Assembly (NCBI RefSeq): GCF_003732275.1
Contig: NZ_MOBM01000011.1
Span: 1 to 64,000, forward strand
DNA from: Pseudomonas frederiksbergensis
GTDB taxonomy: Bacteria; Pseudomonadota; Gammaproteobacteria; Pseudomonadales; Pseudomonadaceae
Direction: 5' to 3'
Length of the DNA stretch: 64,000 nt
In this document: piece after piece, positions 20,101-27,371 of the stretch
Layout: each line of letters starts with the position of its first letter
Position numbering within the stretch: position 1 is the stretch's first letter
The notes under the pieces: generated by a model
The model's input: only the letters and a program-made list of their open reading frames with translations
Told to the model about the DNA's origin: nothing
The model's database searches: none
Made by a program: the position numbers and the translations under genes

Positions 20101-20120
20101 GTGATCGCCAGAACGTTTAA
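17103..20120 (+). CDS. soxA: Sarcosine oxidase, alpha subunit
   Basis: A 1005-residue subunit. The N-terminal ferredoxin-like region (with FTFNGQVYKGFEGDSLA) is followed by an NAD-binding dinucleotide fold (VLIVGAGPAGLAAALAAARSG, about residue 178). The C-terminal third is a GcvT-like aminomethyltransferase that transfers the methylene group to THF (GELSYEVNVQ, MHVLRAEKGFIIVGQDTD). It therefore delivers 5,10-methylene-THF instead of free formaldehyde when folate is available. It overlaps soxD by 4 bp. Confidence 0.96.
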   Translation: MSQINRLSNGGRIDRNKVLSFTFNGQVYKGFEGDSLAAALLANGVDIIGRSFKYSRPRGIFAAGAEEPNAVLQIGATEATQIPNVRATQQALYQGLVATSTNGWPSVNNDMMGILGKVGGKLMPPGFYYKTFMYPQSFWMTYEKYIRKAAGLGRSPTENDPDTYDYMNQHCDVLIVGAGPAGLAAALAAARSGARVILADEQEEFGGSLLDSRESLDGKPATEWVASVIAELKNTPDVLLLPRATVNGYHDHNFLTIHERLTDHLGDRAPIGQVRQRIHRVRAKRVVLATGTHERPLVYGNNDVPGNMLAGAVSTYVRRYGVAPGKKLVLSTNNDHAYRVALDWLDASLQVVAIADARSNPRGALVEEARAKGIRILTGSAVIEARGSKHVTAARVAAIDVKAHTVTSPGEWLDCDLVASSGGYSPVVHLASHLGGKPIWREDILGFVPGEAPQKRVCVGGINGVYGLGDSLADGFEGGARAASEAGFSGVEATLPKALSRLEEPTLALFQVPHEKATARAPKQFVDLQNDVTAAAIELATREGFESVEHVKRYTALGFGTDQGKLGNVNGLAIAARSLNVTIPQMGTTMFRPNYTPVTFGAVAGRHCGHIFEPVRFTALHHWHVKNGAEFEDVGQWKRPWYFPKNGEDLHTAVKRECKAVRDSVGLLDASTLGKIDIQGPDSREFLNRIYTNAWTKLDVGKARYGLMCKEDGMVFDDGVTACLADNHFVMTTTTGGAARVLQWLEIYHQTEWPDLKVYFTSVTDHWATMTLSGPNSRKLLSEVTDVDLANEAFPFMTWKEALVGGVPARIFRISFTGELSYEVNVQADYAMGVLEKIVEAGKKYNLTPYGTETMHVLRAEKGFIIVGQDTDSSMTPDDLNMGWCVGRTKPFSWIGWRGMNREDCVRDQRKQLVGLKPIDPTKWLPEGAQLVFNTKQTIPMTMVGHVTSSYLHNSLGYSFAMGVVKGGLKRMGERVFAPLADGSVIEAEIVSSVFFDPKGDRQNV

Positions 20121-20163
20121 TGGCCTCGGGTCCTGTGGGCTGGCCGCTGCACCGCGTTGTCTG

Positions 20164-20230
20164 CATCGCGAGCAGGCTCGCTCCCACAGGAGATCGCGTA
20201 ACCCTTGTGGGAGCGAGCCTGCTCGCGATG
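20164..20230. repeat. REP doublet inside the sox operon
   Basis: A GCGAGCAGGCTCGC-type pair in the 166-bp gap between soxA and soxG. It is the first of three REP doublets within this single operon and probably forms a stable RNA hairpin in the message. Confidence 0.9.
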
Positions 20231-20286
20231 GCGACAGAACAGCCACCACAAGGGCCAGAACCAACAGAATTCAAGACAGGTGCTTT

Positions 20287-20919
20287 ATGACCGCAGCCAA
20301 TGTTTACCAACAACGCCCAACCACCGGGGCCAAGGCCGAGTCGTCGCTGCATCACGCCGACCTCGCCAGCCTGGTGGGCAAGGGCCGCAAGAACGCCGGC
20401 GTGATCGTGCGTGAGAAAAAACTCCTCGGTCACCTGACCATCCGTGGCGATGGCCACGATGCGGCTTTCGCCGCTGGCGTGCACAAAGCCCTTGGCATCG
20501 AATTGCCGGGTGCGCTGACCGTCATCGTCAAAGGCGAAACCAGCCTGCAATGGATGGGGCCGGATGAATGGCTGCTGATCGTGCCGACCGGTGAAGAATT
20601 CGCCGCCGAGCAAAAACTTCGCAAAGCGCTGGGCGACCTGCACATTCAGATCGTCAACGTCAGCGGCGGCCAGCAGATCCTCGAACTCAGCGGCCCGAAC
20701 GTGCGTCAGGTGCTGATGAAATCCACCAGCTATGACGTGCACCCCAACAACTTCCCGGTGGGCAAGGCTGTCGGTACGGTGTTCGCCAAGTCGCAGCTGA
20801 TGATCCGCCACACTGCCGAAGACACCTGGGAACTGCTGATTCGCCGCAGCTTCTCGGATTACTGGTGGTTGTGGTTGCAGGATGCAGCGGCTGAGTACGG
20901 GCTTAGCGTCCAGGCGTAA
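20287..20919 (+). CDS. soxG: Sarcosine oxidase, gamma subunit
   Basis: A 210-residue subunit with the GcvT-like fold of the gamma chain (MGPDEWLLIVP, LELSGPNVRQVLMK, SFSDYWWLWL). The frame is open back into soxA, but ATG 20287 with ACAGG just upstream gives the family start. Unlike the tight soxB-D-A junctions, it is separated from soxA by a REP-containing gap, so its stoichiometry may be set at the RNA level. Confidence 0.95.
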   Translation: MTAANVYQQRPTTGAKAESSLHHADLASLVGKGRKNAGVIVREKKLLGHLTIRGDGHDAAFAAGVHKALGIELPGALTVIVKGETSLQWMGPDEWLLIVPTGEEFAAEQKLRKALGDLHIQIVNVSGGQQILELSGPNVRQVLMKSTSYDVHPNNFPVGKAVGTVFAKSQLMIRHTAEDTWELLIRRSFSDYWWLWLQDAAAEYGLSVQA

Positions 20920-20920
20920 T

Positions 20921-21053
20921 TGTGGCGAGGGAGCTTGCTCCCGCTCGGCTGCGAAGCAGTCGTGAAGCCTGAATCCACGTTCCTTCTGAGGGAACGCGGT
21001 TGCTGATTTTGGGGTTGCTTCGCAACCCAGCGGGAGCAAGCTCCCTCGCCACA
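20921..21053. repeat. REP doublet between soxG and purU
   Basis: A GGGAGCAAGCTCCC-type doublet that starts one base after the soxG stop codon. It is the second of three in the operon. Confidence 0.9.
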
Positions 21054-21099
21054 GATCTTCGCAGTCGCGTAGGTTTTTTCGAACAGGAGTCACCGCACT

Positions 21100-21957
21100 A
21101 TGAGCCGCGCCCCAGACACATGGATTCTGACCGCCGACTGCCCTAGCGTCCTCGGCACCGTGGATGCGGTGACCCGCTTTCTGTTCGAGCAGGGCTGCTA
21201 CGTCACCGAGCATCATTCCTTCGATGACCGGCTTTCGGGCCGTTTCTTCATTCGCGTGGAATTCCGTCAGCCCGACGGCTTTGACGAACAAGCTTTTCGC
21301 GCAGGTTTGGCGGAACGTGGTGACGCCTTCGGGATGGTCTTCGAGCTGACCCCGCCGCACCACCGGCCAAAAGTGGTGATCATGGTTTCCAAGGCCGATC
21401 ACTGCCTCAACGACTTGCTCTACCGCCAGCGCATCGGCCAGTTGTCGATGGACGTGGTCGCCGTGGTCTCCAACCACCCGGACCTCAAACCGTTGGCCGA
21501 CTGGCACCAGATTCCGTACTACCATTTCCCGCTGGACCCGAACGACAAACCGTCGCAGGAGCGTCAGGTCTGGCAGGTGGTTGAAGAGTCCGGCGCCGAG
21601 CTGGTGATCCTTGCCCGTTACATGCAGGTTCTGTCGCCAGAGCTGTGCCGCAAACTCGATGGCAAGGCGATCAACATCCACCACTCCCTGCTGCCGGGTT
21701 TCAAAGGCGCCAAGCCGTACCACCAGGCCTACAACAAGGGCGTGAAACTGGTCGGCGCCACGGCGCACTACATCAACAACGACCTGGACGAAGGCCCGAT
21801 CATCGCCCAGGGCGTGGAGGCCGTGGATCACAGTCATTACCCCGAAGATTTGATCGCCAAAGGGCGGGATATCGAAGGGCTGACACTGGCGCGGGCCGTT
21901 GGCTATCACATTGAACGACGCGTGTTTTTGAACGCCAACCGCACCGTCGTTCTTTAG
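21100..21957 (+). CDS. purU: Formyltetrahydrofolate deformylase
   Basis: A 285-residue enzyme that hydrolyses 10-formyl-THF to formate and THF, refilling the free folate that SoxA consumes. It has an N-terminal ACT domain (about residues 6-85, DCPSVLGTVDAVTRFLFEQG) and a C-terminal formyltransferase-fold hydrolase with NIHHSLLPGFKGAKPYHQA and LDEGPIIAQ, which contain the catalytic Asn, His and Asp. AGGAG lies upstream of the ATG. Confidence 0.96.
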   Translation: MSRAPDTWILTADCPSVLGTVDAVTRFLFEQGCYVTEHHSFDDRLSGRFFIRVEFRQPDGFDEQAFRAGLAERGDAFGMVFELTPPHHRPKVVIMVSKADHCLNDLLYRQRIGQLSMDVVAVVSNHPDLKPLADWHQIPYYHFPLDPNDKPSQERQVWQVVEESGAELVILARYMQVLSPELCRKLDGKAINIHHSLLPGFKGAKPYHQAYNKGVKLVGATAHYINNDLDEGPIIAQGVEAVDHSHYPEDLIAKGRDIEGLTLARAVGYHIERRVFLNANRTVVL

Positions 21958-21962
21958 ATCGC

Positions 21963-22028
21963 CATCGCGAGCAGGCTCGCTCCCACATTTGATCGCATTC
22001 CCCTGTGGGAGCGAGCCTGCTCGCGATG
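21963..22028. repeat. REP doublet between purU and fdhA
   Basis: A GCGAGCAGGCTCGC-type pair 5 bp after the purU stop; third REP doublet in the operon. The remaining 108 bp before fdhA show no strong promoter to my eye. Confidence 0.9.
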
Positions 22029-22136
22029 GCGGCATAACAAACAACACAAGAAACACAGGCAATAACCCGAGCAATCAACGCGCCGCCGATCCATGGCGAC
22101 GCGACCGCTACATAAAAACAACAGCGAGGTGAAAGC

Positions 22137-23336
22137 ATGTCTGGTAATCGTGGTGTCGTGTATCTCGGCGCAGGCAAGGTCGAAGTACAGAAAATCGACT
22201 ATCCCAAAATGCAGGACCCGCGCGGCAGGAAGATCGAACACGCTGTCATCCTGCGCGTAGTTTCCACCAATATCTGTGGTTCCGACCAGCACATGGTGCG
22301 CGGTCGTACCACCGCCCAGACTGGTCTGGTGCTGGGTCACGAGATCACCGGTGAAGTGATCGAGAAGGGCAGCGGCGTCGAGAACCTGCAGATCGGCGAT
22401 CTGGTATCGGTACCCTTCAACGTTGCATGTGGCCGTTGCCGTTCGTGCAAAGAACAGCACACCGGCGTCTGCCTGAGCGTCAACCCGGCGCGTCCGGGCG
22501 GTGCTTACGGTTATGTCGACATGGGCGACTGGACCGGTGGCCAGGCTGAATACGCGATGGTGCCGTACGCTGACTTCAACCTGCTGAAACTCCCGGATCG
22601 CGACAAGGCCATGGAAAAAATCCGTGACCTGACCTGCCTCTCCGACATTCTGCCGACCGGTTACCACGGCGCAGTGACTGCGGGCGTTGGCCCAGGCAGC
22701 ACCGTATACATCGCGGGCGCCGGCCCGGTTGGCCTGGCGGCTGCCGCTTCCGCTCGCCTGTTGGGCGCTGCAGTGGTGATCATCGGTGACGTCAACCCGA
22801 TCCGCCTGGCTCACGCCAAGGCTCAGGGTTTCGAAATTGCCGACCTGTCGACAGACACCCCACTGCACGAACAAATCGCCGCGCTGCTGGGTGAACCAGA
22901 AGTGGATTGCGCCGTCGACGCCGTAGGCTTCGAAGCCCGCGGCCACGGCCATGCCGGCGTGAAACACGAAGCCCCGGCGACCGTGCTCAACTCCCTGATG
23001 GGCGTGGTACGCGTGGCGGGCAAAATCGGTATCCCTGGCCTGTACGTGACCGAGGATCCAGGTGCTGTGGATGCGGCCGCGAAAATGGGCAGCCTGAGCA
23101 TTCGCTTCGGTCTGGGCTGGGCCAAATCCCACAGCTTCCACACCGGCCAGACGCCAGTGATGAAATACAACCGCCAGCTGATGCAGGCGATCATGTGGGA
23201 CCGCATCAAGATTGCCGACATCGTTGGGGTTGAGGTGATCAGCCTGGATGACGCGCCACGGGGTTATGGCGAGTTCGATGCGGGCGTGCCGAAGAAGTTT
23301 GTGATTGATCCGCATAAGATGTTTAGTGCGGCGTAA
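22137..23336 (+). CDS. fdhA: Glutathione-independent formaldehyde dehydrogenase
   Basis: A 399-residue zinc-dependent medium-chain dehydrogenase that oxidises formaldehyde with NAD+ without glutathione. Features are CGSDQHMVRGR with the catalytic zinc Cys, GHEITGEV, the structural zinc cluster CGRCRSCKEQHTGVC and the nucleotide fold YIAGAGPVGLAAAASARLLGA. Start ATG 22137 has GAGGTGA upstream. It detoxifies the formaldehyde released by GbcA and by sarcosine oxidase. A strong terminator follows, so it ends the operon. Confidence 0.96.
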   Translation: MSGNRGVVYLGAGKVEVQKIDYPKMQDPRGRKIEHAVILRVVSTNICGSDQHMVRGRTTAQTGLVLGHEITGEVIEKGSGVENLQIGDLVSVPFNVACGRCRSCKEQHTGVCLSVNPARPGGAYGYVDMGDWTGGQAEYAMVPYADFNLLKLPDRDKAMEKIRDLTCLSDILPTGYHGAVTAGVGPGSTVYIAGAGPVGLAAAASARLLGAAVVIIGDVNPIRLAHAKAQGFEIADLSTDTPLHEQIAALLGEPEVDCAVDAVGFEARGHGHAGVKHEAPATVLNSLMGVVRVAGKIGIPGLYVTEDPGAVDAAAKMGSLSIRFGLGWAKSHSFHTGQTPVMKYNRQLMQAIMWDRIKIADIVGVEVISLDDAPRGYGEFDAGVPKKFVIDPHKMFSAA

Positions 23337-23356
23337 GGGTTTTAGGTGAAAGAAGA

Positions 23357-23380
23357 GGGCGACTTATGTCGCCCTTTTTT
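23357..23380 (+). terminator. Intrinsic terminator of the sox-fdhA operon
   Basis: A perfect 7-bp stem (GGGCGAC / GTCGCCC) with a TTAT loop, followed directly by six T. It lies 20 bp after the fdhA stop. Confidence 0.93.
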
Positions 23381-23416
23381 GCATCAGGGGCATCACTTCT
23401 GAATGGCTTGATTCTT

Positions 23417-24382
23417 CTACCGCGACCTTCTAACCGCGCTTTGGTAACTAGGTAGTTTGTCGGTATCAAGTACATCTTTGTAGCTTGGAAGGGGAATTCT
23501 TTCTTTGAGCGCTACGATACTTATTTGTGTTTGATGCCATTCGGTCACTCTGCTTGCATGCTCGCCTGGTGCGACCTGTAAATGGCCGTTGGTAATGTCG
23601 TTCAGAAAGCTGCGTTGTATTGACGCACTCGCTTCTCGACGGTTAATTTCGGAGAGCAAATCACTTTCGGTAGTCAATGCTAATCCCGGGTCCGATGTCG
23701 GTTCAAACGAAGGACGGCGGTTACGAGGAGGACTATAGGGTGGCGGCGGATCAAGGTTGATAGGGTTTGTAGCATGAGTAGCCATATTTTCCGTCGAACC
23801 CGCAGTTCCAATCACTTGTCTAGCGCTGGAAGGTGTTCTGATATTCAATCGATTTGCAATTCCCTTGAAAAGGCTGAATAGCCAATTGGAATGTCCCGTC
23901 GGATCTCCCCGATTCACCGGATCCCCCACACAATACGCATACGCATTCAACCCACCCTCCCCAAACGGACTCCAACTGTCCGGACTGTTAAACCGCATCA
24001 ACACCGGGTTAAACGCCCGATAGCCATTACCTAACAAATAACACCCCGTCACCGGATCCGGCCGTTCGCCGTTGAAGCCAAGCAGGCTGAGCAAGCCGTT
24101 CTCCGGATGGCGGTGACCATATGGCGTATAGGCAAGCGGATTGCGACGTGCTGCAGCGAGTACGTTCAACACCGAGCTCTGTTGATCAGTGACGAGTAGG
24201 CATGTTTCCACAGGGCCGCTTTGGCGCTGTTGTTGCGCCAGCAGTTGATCTTCATGCTGCATGATCGAACGCTGTTCGGCGCCTTGAATCTCGGTGGTCT
24301 GCGCCAAGGGTGTGCTCGCGATCAGCCGATTGAGTGCGTCGTACTGGTAGCGGCAGAGCAAGGTTTTGCTGTCGATCTGCAT
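23417..24382 (-). CDS. Short Rhs-core protein with PPxY/LPxY tail
   Basis: 321 residues. Residues about 84-164 are the conserved Rhs-associated core (AYTPYGH, GFNGERPDPVTG, LGNGYR, MRFNSPDSWSPFG, GLNAYAYCVGDPVN, DPTGH). There are no long YD repeats in front, so this is the stand-alone short form common in fluorescent pseudomonads, not a full Rhs toxin-delivery protein. The C-terminal 155 residues are the variable part and hold PPPY (213-216) and two LPSY motifs (298-301, 310-313). An AGGGAG ribosome binding site precedes the ATG. No signal peptide or secretion gene is nearby. It could be an effector delivered by another system, an orphan tip, or neutral. Confidence 0.8.
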   Translation of the reverse strand: MQIDSKTLLCRYQYDALNRLIASTPLAQTTEIQGAEQRSIMQHEDQLLAQQQRQSGPVETCLLVTDQQSSVLNVLAAARRNPLAYTPYGHRHPENGLLSLLGFNGERPDPVTGCYLLGNGYRAFNPVLMRFNSPDSWSPFGEGGLNAYAYCVGDPVNRGDPTGHSNWLFSLFKGIANRLNIRTPSSARQVIGTAGSTENMATHATNPINLDPPPPYSPPRNRRPSFEPTSDPGLALTTESDLLSEINRREASASIQRSFLNDITNGHLQVAPGEHASRVTEWHQTQISIVALKERIPLPSYKDVLDTDKLPSYQSAVRRSR

Positions 24383-24418
24383 AGGGCTGATCTCCCTGAA
24401 GAGGCCATCGATTCAGGG

Positions 24419-24469
24419 TTTTACTGTGGCGCAATCGGCCAGGGTTGCCTACTAGCAGAACTGATAGGG
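24419..24469 (-). repeat. 51-bp leader repeat, copy 1 (upstream of the rhs gene)
   Basis: 45 of 51 bases match the copy at 24908-24958, including a 23-base identical end (CCTACTAGCAGAACTGATAGGG plus one base). It begins about 36 bp upstream of the rhs start, so it likely carries promoter or leader sequence for rhs. Confidence 0.8.
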
Positions 24470-24546
24470 TCGGGTGCCACTGAGCTGAAACCACCAGCCT
24501 TGACGATTCGCCACGGGTATATCGATTGTTGATGTGAGTACCATGT

Positions 24547-24723
24547 TTAAGTTTTCTTCTGTGATCCCATTTCTGGAACCACTATCACGTCGACCTTCAC
24601 TGGGTAGGTATATTTATCTTTGACTTTCCTTTTGGCTTCTTTGGGCGTATTTGCGTCTACAGATCCGTATTGGTTGCTGGGAGTGCCCCTAACAGCGCGG
24701 GCGATGTAAATGTAAGTGCACAT
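24547..24723 (-). CDS. 58-aa orphan protein behind a second Rhs-type leader
   Basis: ATG 24723 is preceded by AAAAGGAA with 7 bases of spacing. The 58-residue product (beginning MCTYIYIARAV, rich in Lys, Tyr and Val, with DANTPKEAKRKVKDKY) is not one I recognise. The same frame stays open to a GTG at 24900, and its first residues, VLNAYGYF, resemble the Rhs core motif GLNAYAYC. So 24724-24900 may be the remnant of an Rhs core joined to this tail, with the leader repeat 8 bp beyond. It could be an orphan tip or immunity-like protein. AT content is higher than in the neighbours, consistent with acquired DNA. Confidence 0.45.
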   Translation of the reverse strand: MCTYIYIARAVRGTPSNQYGSVDANTPKEAKRKVKDKYTYPVKVDVIVVPEMGSQKKT

Positions 24724-24907
24724 TGTTAAGTTCCTTTTGTGGGTCCAGCAATGGTTTGAGATATATCCGTTTTGTTTGGGGTTGCCGATAAAGTTGTAAG
24801 TCTCGGATGGAGTAAACCCTTGAGAAGGCGATGAAATGTGTTCTTCTAATTTTTTAGTGGTCGCGGCGGACCAAAAATACCCATATGCATTCAACACCAC
24901 TCAGAGC

Positions 24908-24958
24908 TTTTACTGTGACGCAATTGACCAAGGGCGCCTACTAGCAGAACTGATAGGG
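24908..24958 (-). repeat. 51-bp leader repeat, copy 2
   Basis: Second copy of the block upstream of rhs, with six mismatches and no gaps. It sits directly before the open frame that contains the 58-aa gene. Confidence 0.8.
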
Positions 24959-25077
24959 CCAGAAAACGCAGAGAAAAATGAACGGCTTCGCGAGGAACAT
25001 GCCGACGCATGCCCGGTCAAACTGGCAGCTTTTCCGTCCATCAATCGGGCGGTTTTATGGCACATGAGGATGTCGGG

Positions 25078-25647
25078 ATGAAGATTTCACGCGGTTTTGC
25101 ATTGGCTTCGCTGTTGGCCCTGTTCGCCAGCCCGGTCTTCGCACAGTTCAGTCTCAGCGATGTGGTCAATGCGGCTTCAGCGATGCAGGGCAACGAGGGC
25201 GATGGCGCCGTGGCGGCGGCACCCAAGGCCGCCGGTTTGCTCAATACGCTAGGCTCGCAGCTCGACATCACCCCGGAGCAGGCCGTGGGCGGTGCCGGTG
25301 CGATGTTGGGGCTGGCCAGGAATCAACTCAGCGGCGAGGACTTTTCCGAGCTGAGTAAAAACGTGCCGGGCCTCAGTCAGATTGCCGGTAACAGTGCCAT
25401 CGGCGGCTTGAACGGATTGGGTGGGCTGCTCGGCGCGGGATCGGACAAGAATGCTTTGCTCGATGGTTTGCTGGGTAACGTCAAAGACACCAACGACCTC
25501 AATAACGCCTTCAGCGCGCTGGGCATGGACACTGGCATGATCGGCCTGTTCGCCCCGGTGATGCTGCAATACCTCGGTCAGCAAGGCGTCGCCGGTTCGC
25601 TGCTGCAAAACCTTGGCGGGATCTGGGGCACCGGCACCGGTAGTTGA
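25078..25647 (+). CDS. Secreted DUF2780-type protein
   Basis: 189 residues with a clear Sec signal peptide (MKISRGFALASLLALFASPVFA, cut after the AFA-like site). The mature part is Gly/Ala/Leu-rich, with repeated amphipathic segments (LGSQLDITPEQAVGGAGAML and NALLDGLLGN) as in DUF2780/VcgC-VcgE-like proteins of unknown role. ATG 25078 has GAGGA 7 bases upstream, so the longer open frame is rejected. Its stop codon directly abuts the stop codon of the next gene on the other strand. Confidence 0.75.
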   Translation: MKISRGFALASLLALFASPVFAQFSLSDVVNAASAMQGNEGDGAVAAAPKAAGLLNTLGSQLDITPEQAVGGAGAMLGLARNQLSGEDFSELSKNVPGLSQIAGNSAIGGLNGLGGLLGAGSDKNALLDGLLGNVKDTNDLNNAFSALGMDTGMIGLFAPVMLQYLGQQGVAGSLLQNLGGIWGTGTGS

Positions 25648-26535
25648 TCAGCGGCTTTCGGCGCGCAACGCGTCGATACGCCGGTCTTTTTCGATCCAGA
25701 GCTGGTTGACCCAGTTCTGGACCTTTTCCCGAAACAGGGCATCGTTTTCATAATCGCCTTGCCACAACGCCGGGTCGAGTTCGCGGGTCTTGATGTCGAT
25801 GATTACCCTCGGCACGTTGCCGCTGATCAAATCCCAGAACCCCGGAATTTTTTGCTGCGGGTAAACAACCGTCACATCGAGAATCGCATCCAGCTGTTCG
25901 CCCATCGCCGCCAGTACGAACGCCACGCCACCCGCCTTGGGCTTGAGAAGATGGGTGAACGGTGATTGCTGCTGGGTGCTTTTCGCCGTGGTGAAGCGAG
26001 TGCCTTCCAGGTAATTGACCACCGTCACCGGTTGACGCTTGTACAGCTCGCAGGCCTCTTTGGTGATTTCCAGGTCCTTGCCGGCCAGCTCCGGGTTCTT
26101 GGCGAGGAATGCTTTGGTGTAGCGCTTCATGAACGGATAGTCCAACGCCCACCAGGCCAGACCCAGGAACGGCACCCAGATCAGTTCTTTCTTGAGGAAG
26201 AATTTGAAGAACGGCGTGCGCCGGTTAAGCGTCTGGATCAGCGCCGGGATATCGACCCAGGATTGATGGTTGCTGATTACCAGGTATGAGGTGTCGCGGT
26301 GCAGGTCGTCACCGCCGTGAATGTCCCATTGCGTGGGAATGCACAGACGGAAGATCAGCTTGTCGATCTCGGCCCAGGTTTCGGCAATCCACATCACCGC
26401 CGATGAGGCGTTATCGCGAAAACGACCGGGAAGGAGCAGTTTGAGCAGTGCGAGCACCATCAGCGGCCCGAACAGGACTAAGGTGTTGAGCAACAGCAGC
26501 AGGGTAACCAGACAGCCGGTGAGCAGGCGGCGCAT
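25648..26535 (-). CDS. PlsC-family acyltransferase (YihG-like)
   Basis: 295 residues. An N-terminal membrane segment is followed by the acyltransferase motifs NHQSWVD (HX4D), FLKKELIWVPFLG and YLEGTRFT. The order and length match the YihG subgroup, which acylates lysophosphatidic acid or related lipids at the inner membrane. The frame opens at a TTG (26541), but ATG 26535 has AGAG 6 bases upstream and is preferred. It converges on the DUF2780 gene with no base between the two stop codons. Confidence 0.85.
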   Translation of the reverse strand: MRRLLTGCLVTLLLLLNTLVLFGPLMVLALLKLLLPGRFRDNASSAVMWIAETWAEIDKLIFRLCIPTQWDIHGGDDLHRDTSYLVISNHQSWVDIPALIQTLNRRTPFFKFFLKKELIWVPFLGLAWWALDYPFMKRYTKAFLAKNPELAGKDLEITKEACELYKRQPVTVVNYLEGTRFTTAKSTQQQSPFTHLLKPKAGGVAFVLAAMGEQLDAILDVTVVYPQQKIPGFWDLISGNVPRVIIDIKTRELDPALWQGDYENDALFREKVQNWVNQLWIEKDRRIDALRAESR

Positions 26536-26643
26536 AAGCAACTCTTGAAAGCGTGTGGGCGCGCCATGATAAGCAGCTTCGGGTGGCAGGCCAAATCGGT
26601 GGTGACGAATGTTTCACGTCTGGACCATTAACCTCCTCGTACC

Positions 26644-26751
26644 GATCGTTCCCATGCTCTGCGTGGGAATGCAACCCGGGACGCTCCGCGTCCCCAAAGC
26701 GTGACGCAGAGCGTCACATGAGGCATTACCACGCGGAGCGTGGGAACGATC
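26644..26751. repeat. Inverted repeat, GTTCCCACGCTCCGCGTGGGAAC family
   Basis: GATCGTTCCCATGC on the left pairs with GCGTGGGAACGATC on the right. Two inner hairpins (GGGACGCTCCGCGTCCC and GTGACGCAGAGCGTCAC) lie between. This is a second repeat family, distinct from the REP doublets, in the 270-bp divergent gap between the acyltransferase and the next gene. Confidence 0.8.
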
Positions 26752-26805
26752 ATCCAGACAACGGTCTAAAATCCAGCTGCCCACTTTCAAAGGAAGCCCC
26801 CTTAC

Positions 26806-27312
26806 GTGAAATCTCTCCTTGCACTGCTTTCCCTCGTGGCCCTTCCAGTCCTGGCCGCCGAACCGACCCTGTACGGGCGTTACGAATACATCGCGCTGCC
26901 GGAAATCGGCGGCGAAGTCCTCAAGGCCAAAATGGACACCGGCGCCCTGACCGCGTCGCTGTCGGCCAAAGACATCGAAACCTTCACCCGAGATGGCGAC
27001 GAGTGGGTGCGTTTCCGCCTCGCCACCAAAGGCGCCAGCAACAAGGTCTACGAACACAAGATCGCGCGGATCAGCAAGATCAAGACCCGCTCCGAAGAAG
27101 ACGAGGATGACAAGGAAGCGATCGAACCCACCAAGCGGCCAGTGGTTGATCTGGAACTGTGCCTGGGCAACGTCAAGCGCACCGTCGAGGTCAACCTCAC
27201 CGACCGTAGCAGCTTCAATTACCCGTTGCTGATCGGCGCCAAAGCGCTGCGTGAATTCGGTGCGGCAGTGAACCCGGCACGGCGTTTTACGGCAGACAAA
27301 CCCGACTGCTGA
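26806..27312 (+). CDS. Retropepsin-like 'ATP-dependent zinc protease' family protein
   Basis: 168 residues with an N-terminal signal peptide (MKSLLALLSLVALPVLAA) and the motif KMDTGALTASLSA, which is the aspartic-protease-like signature of this family despite its usual zinc-protease name. The GTG start has AAGGAAG upstream. An acidic linker (EEDEDDKEAIE) is inserted before the second lobe, which ends with LLIGAKALREF. It is probably periplasmic. It lies just upstream of creB on the same strand, 59 bp away, and may be co-expressed with it. Confidence 0.8.
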   Translation: MKSLLALLSLVALPVLAAEPTLYGRYEYIALPEIGGEVLKAKMDTGALTASLSAKDIETFTRDGDEWVRFRLATKGASNKVYEHKIARISKIKTRSEEDEDDKEAIEPTKRPVVDLELCLGNVKRTVEVNLTDRSSFNYPLLIGAKALREFGAAVNPARRFTADKPDC

Positions 27313-27371
27313 TTGACGGCGAATCAGCCTTGGGGCACCGTTCGCCCACTTAACTAGCGGGCTCGGACGCC

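Noticed and set aside
17022..20264. 1080-codon antisense open frame covering soxA
   Set aside because: It lies wholly opposite a certain gene, has no recognisable motifs and reflects GC-rich codon bias; similar long antisense frames cover glcB, phoX, the cytochrome and the GMC gene.
20164..22028. REP doublets in the sox operon as strong terminators splitting it
   Set aside because: No T runs follow the stems and no convincing new promoters are seen after them; the conserved gene order supports one operon.
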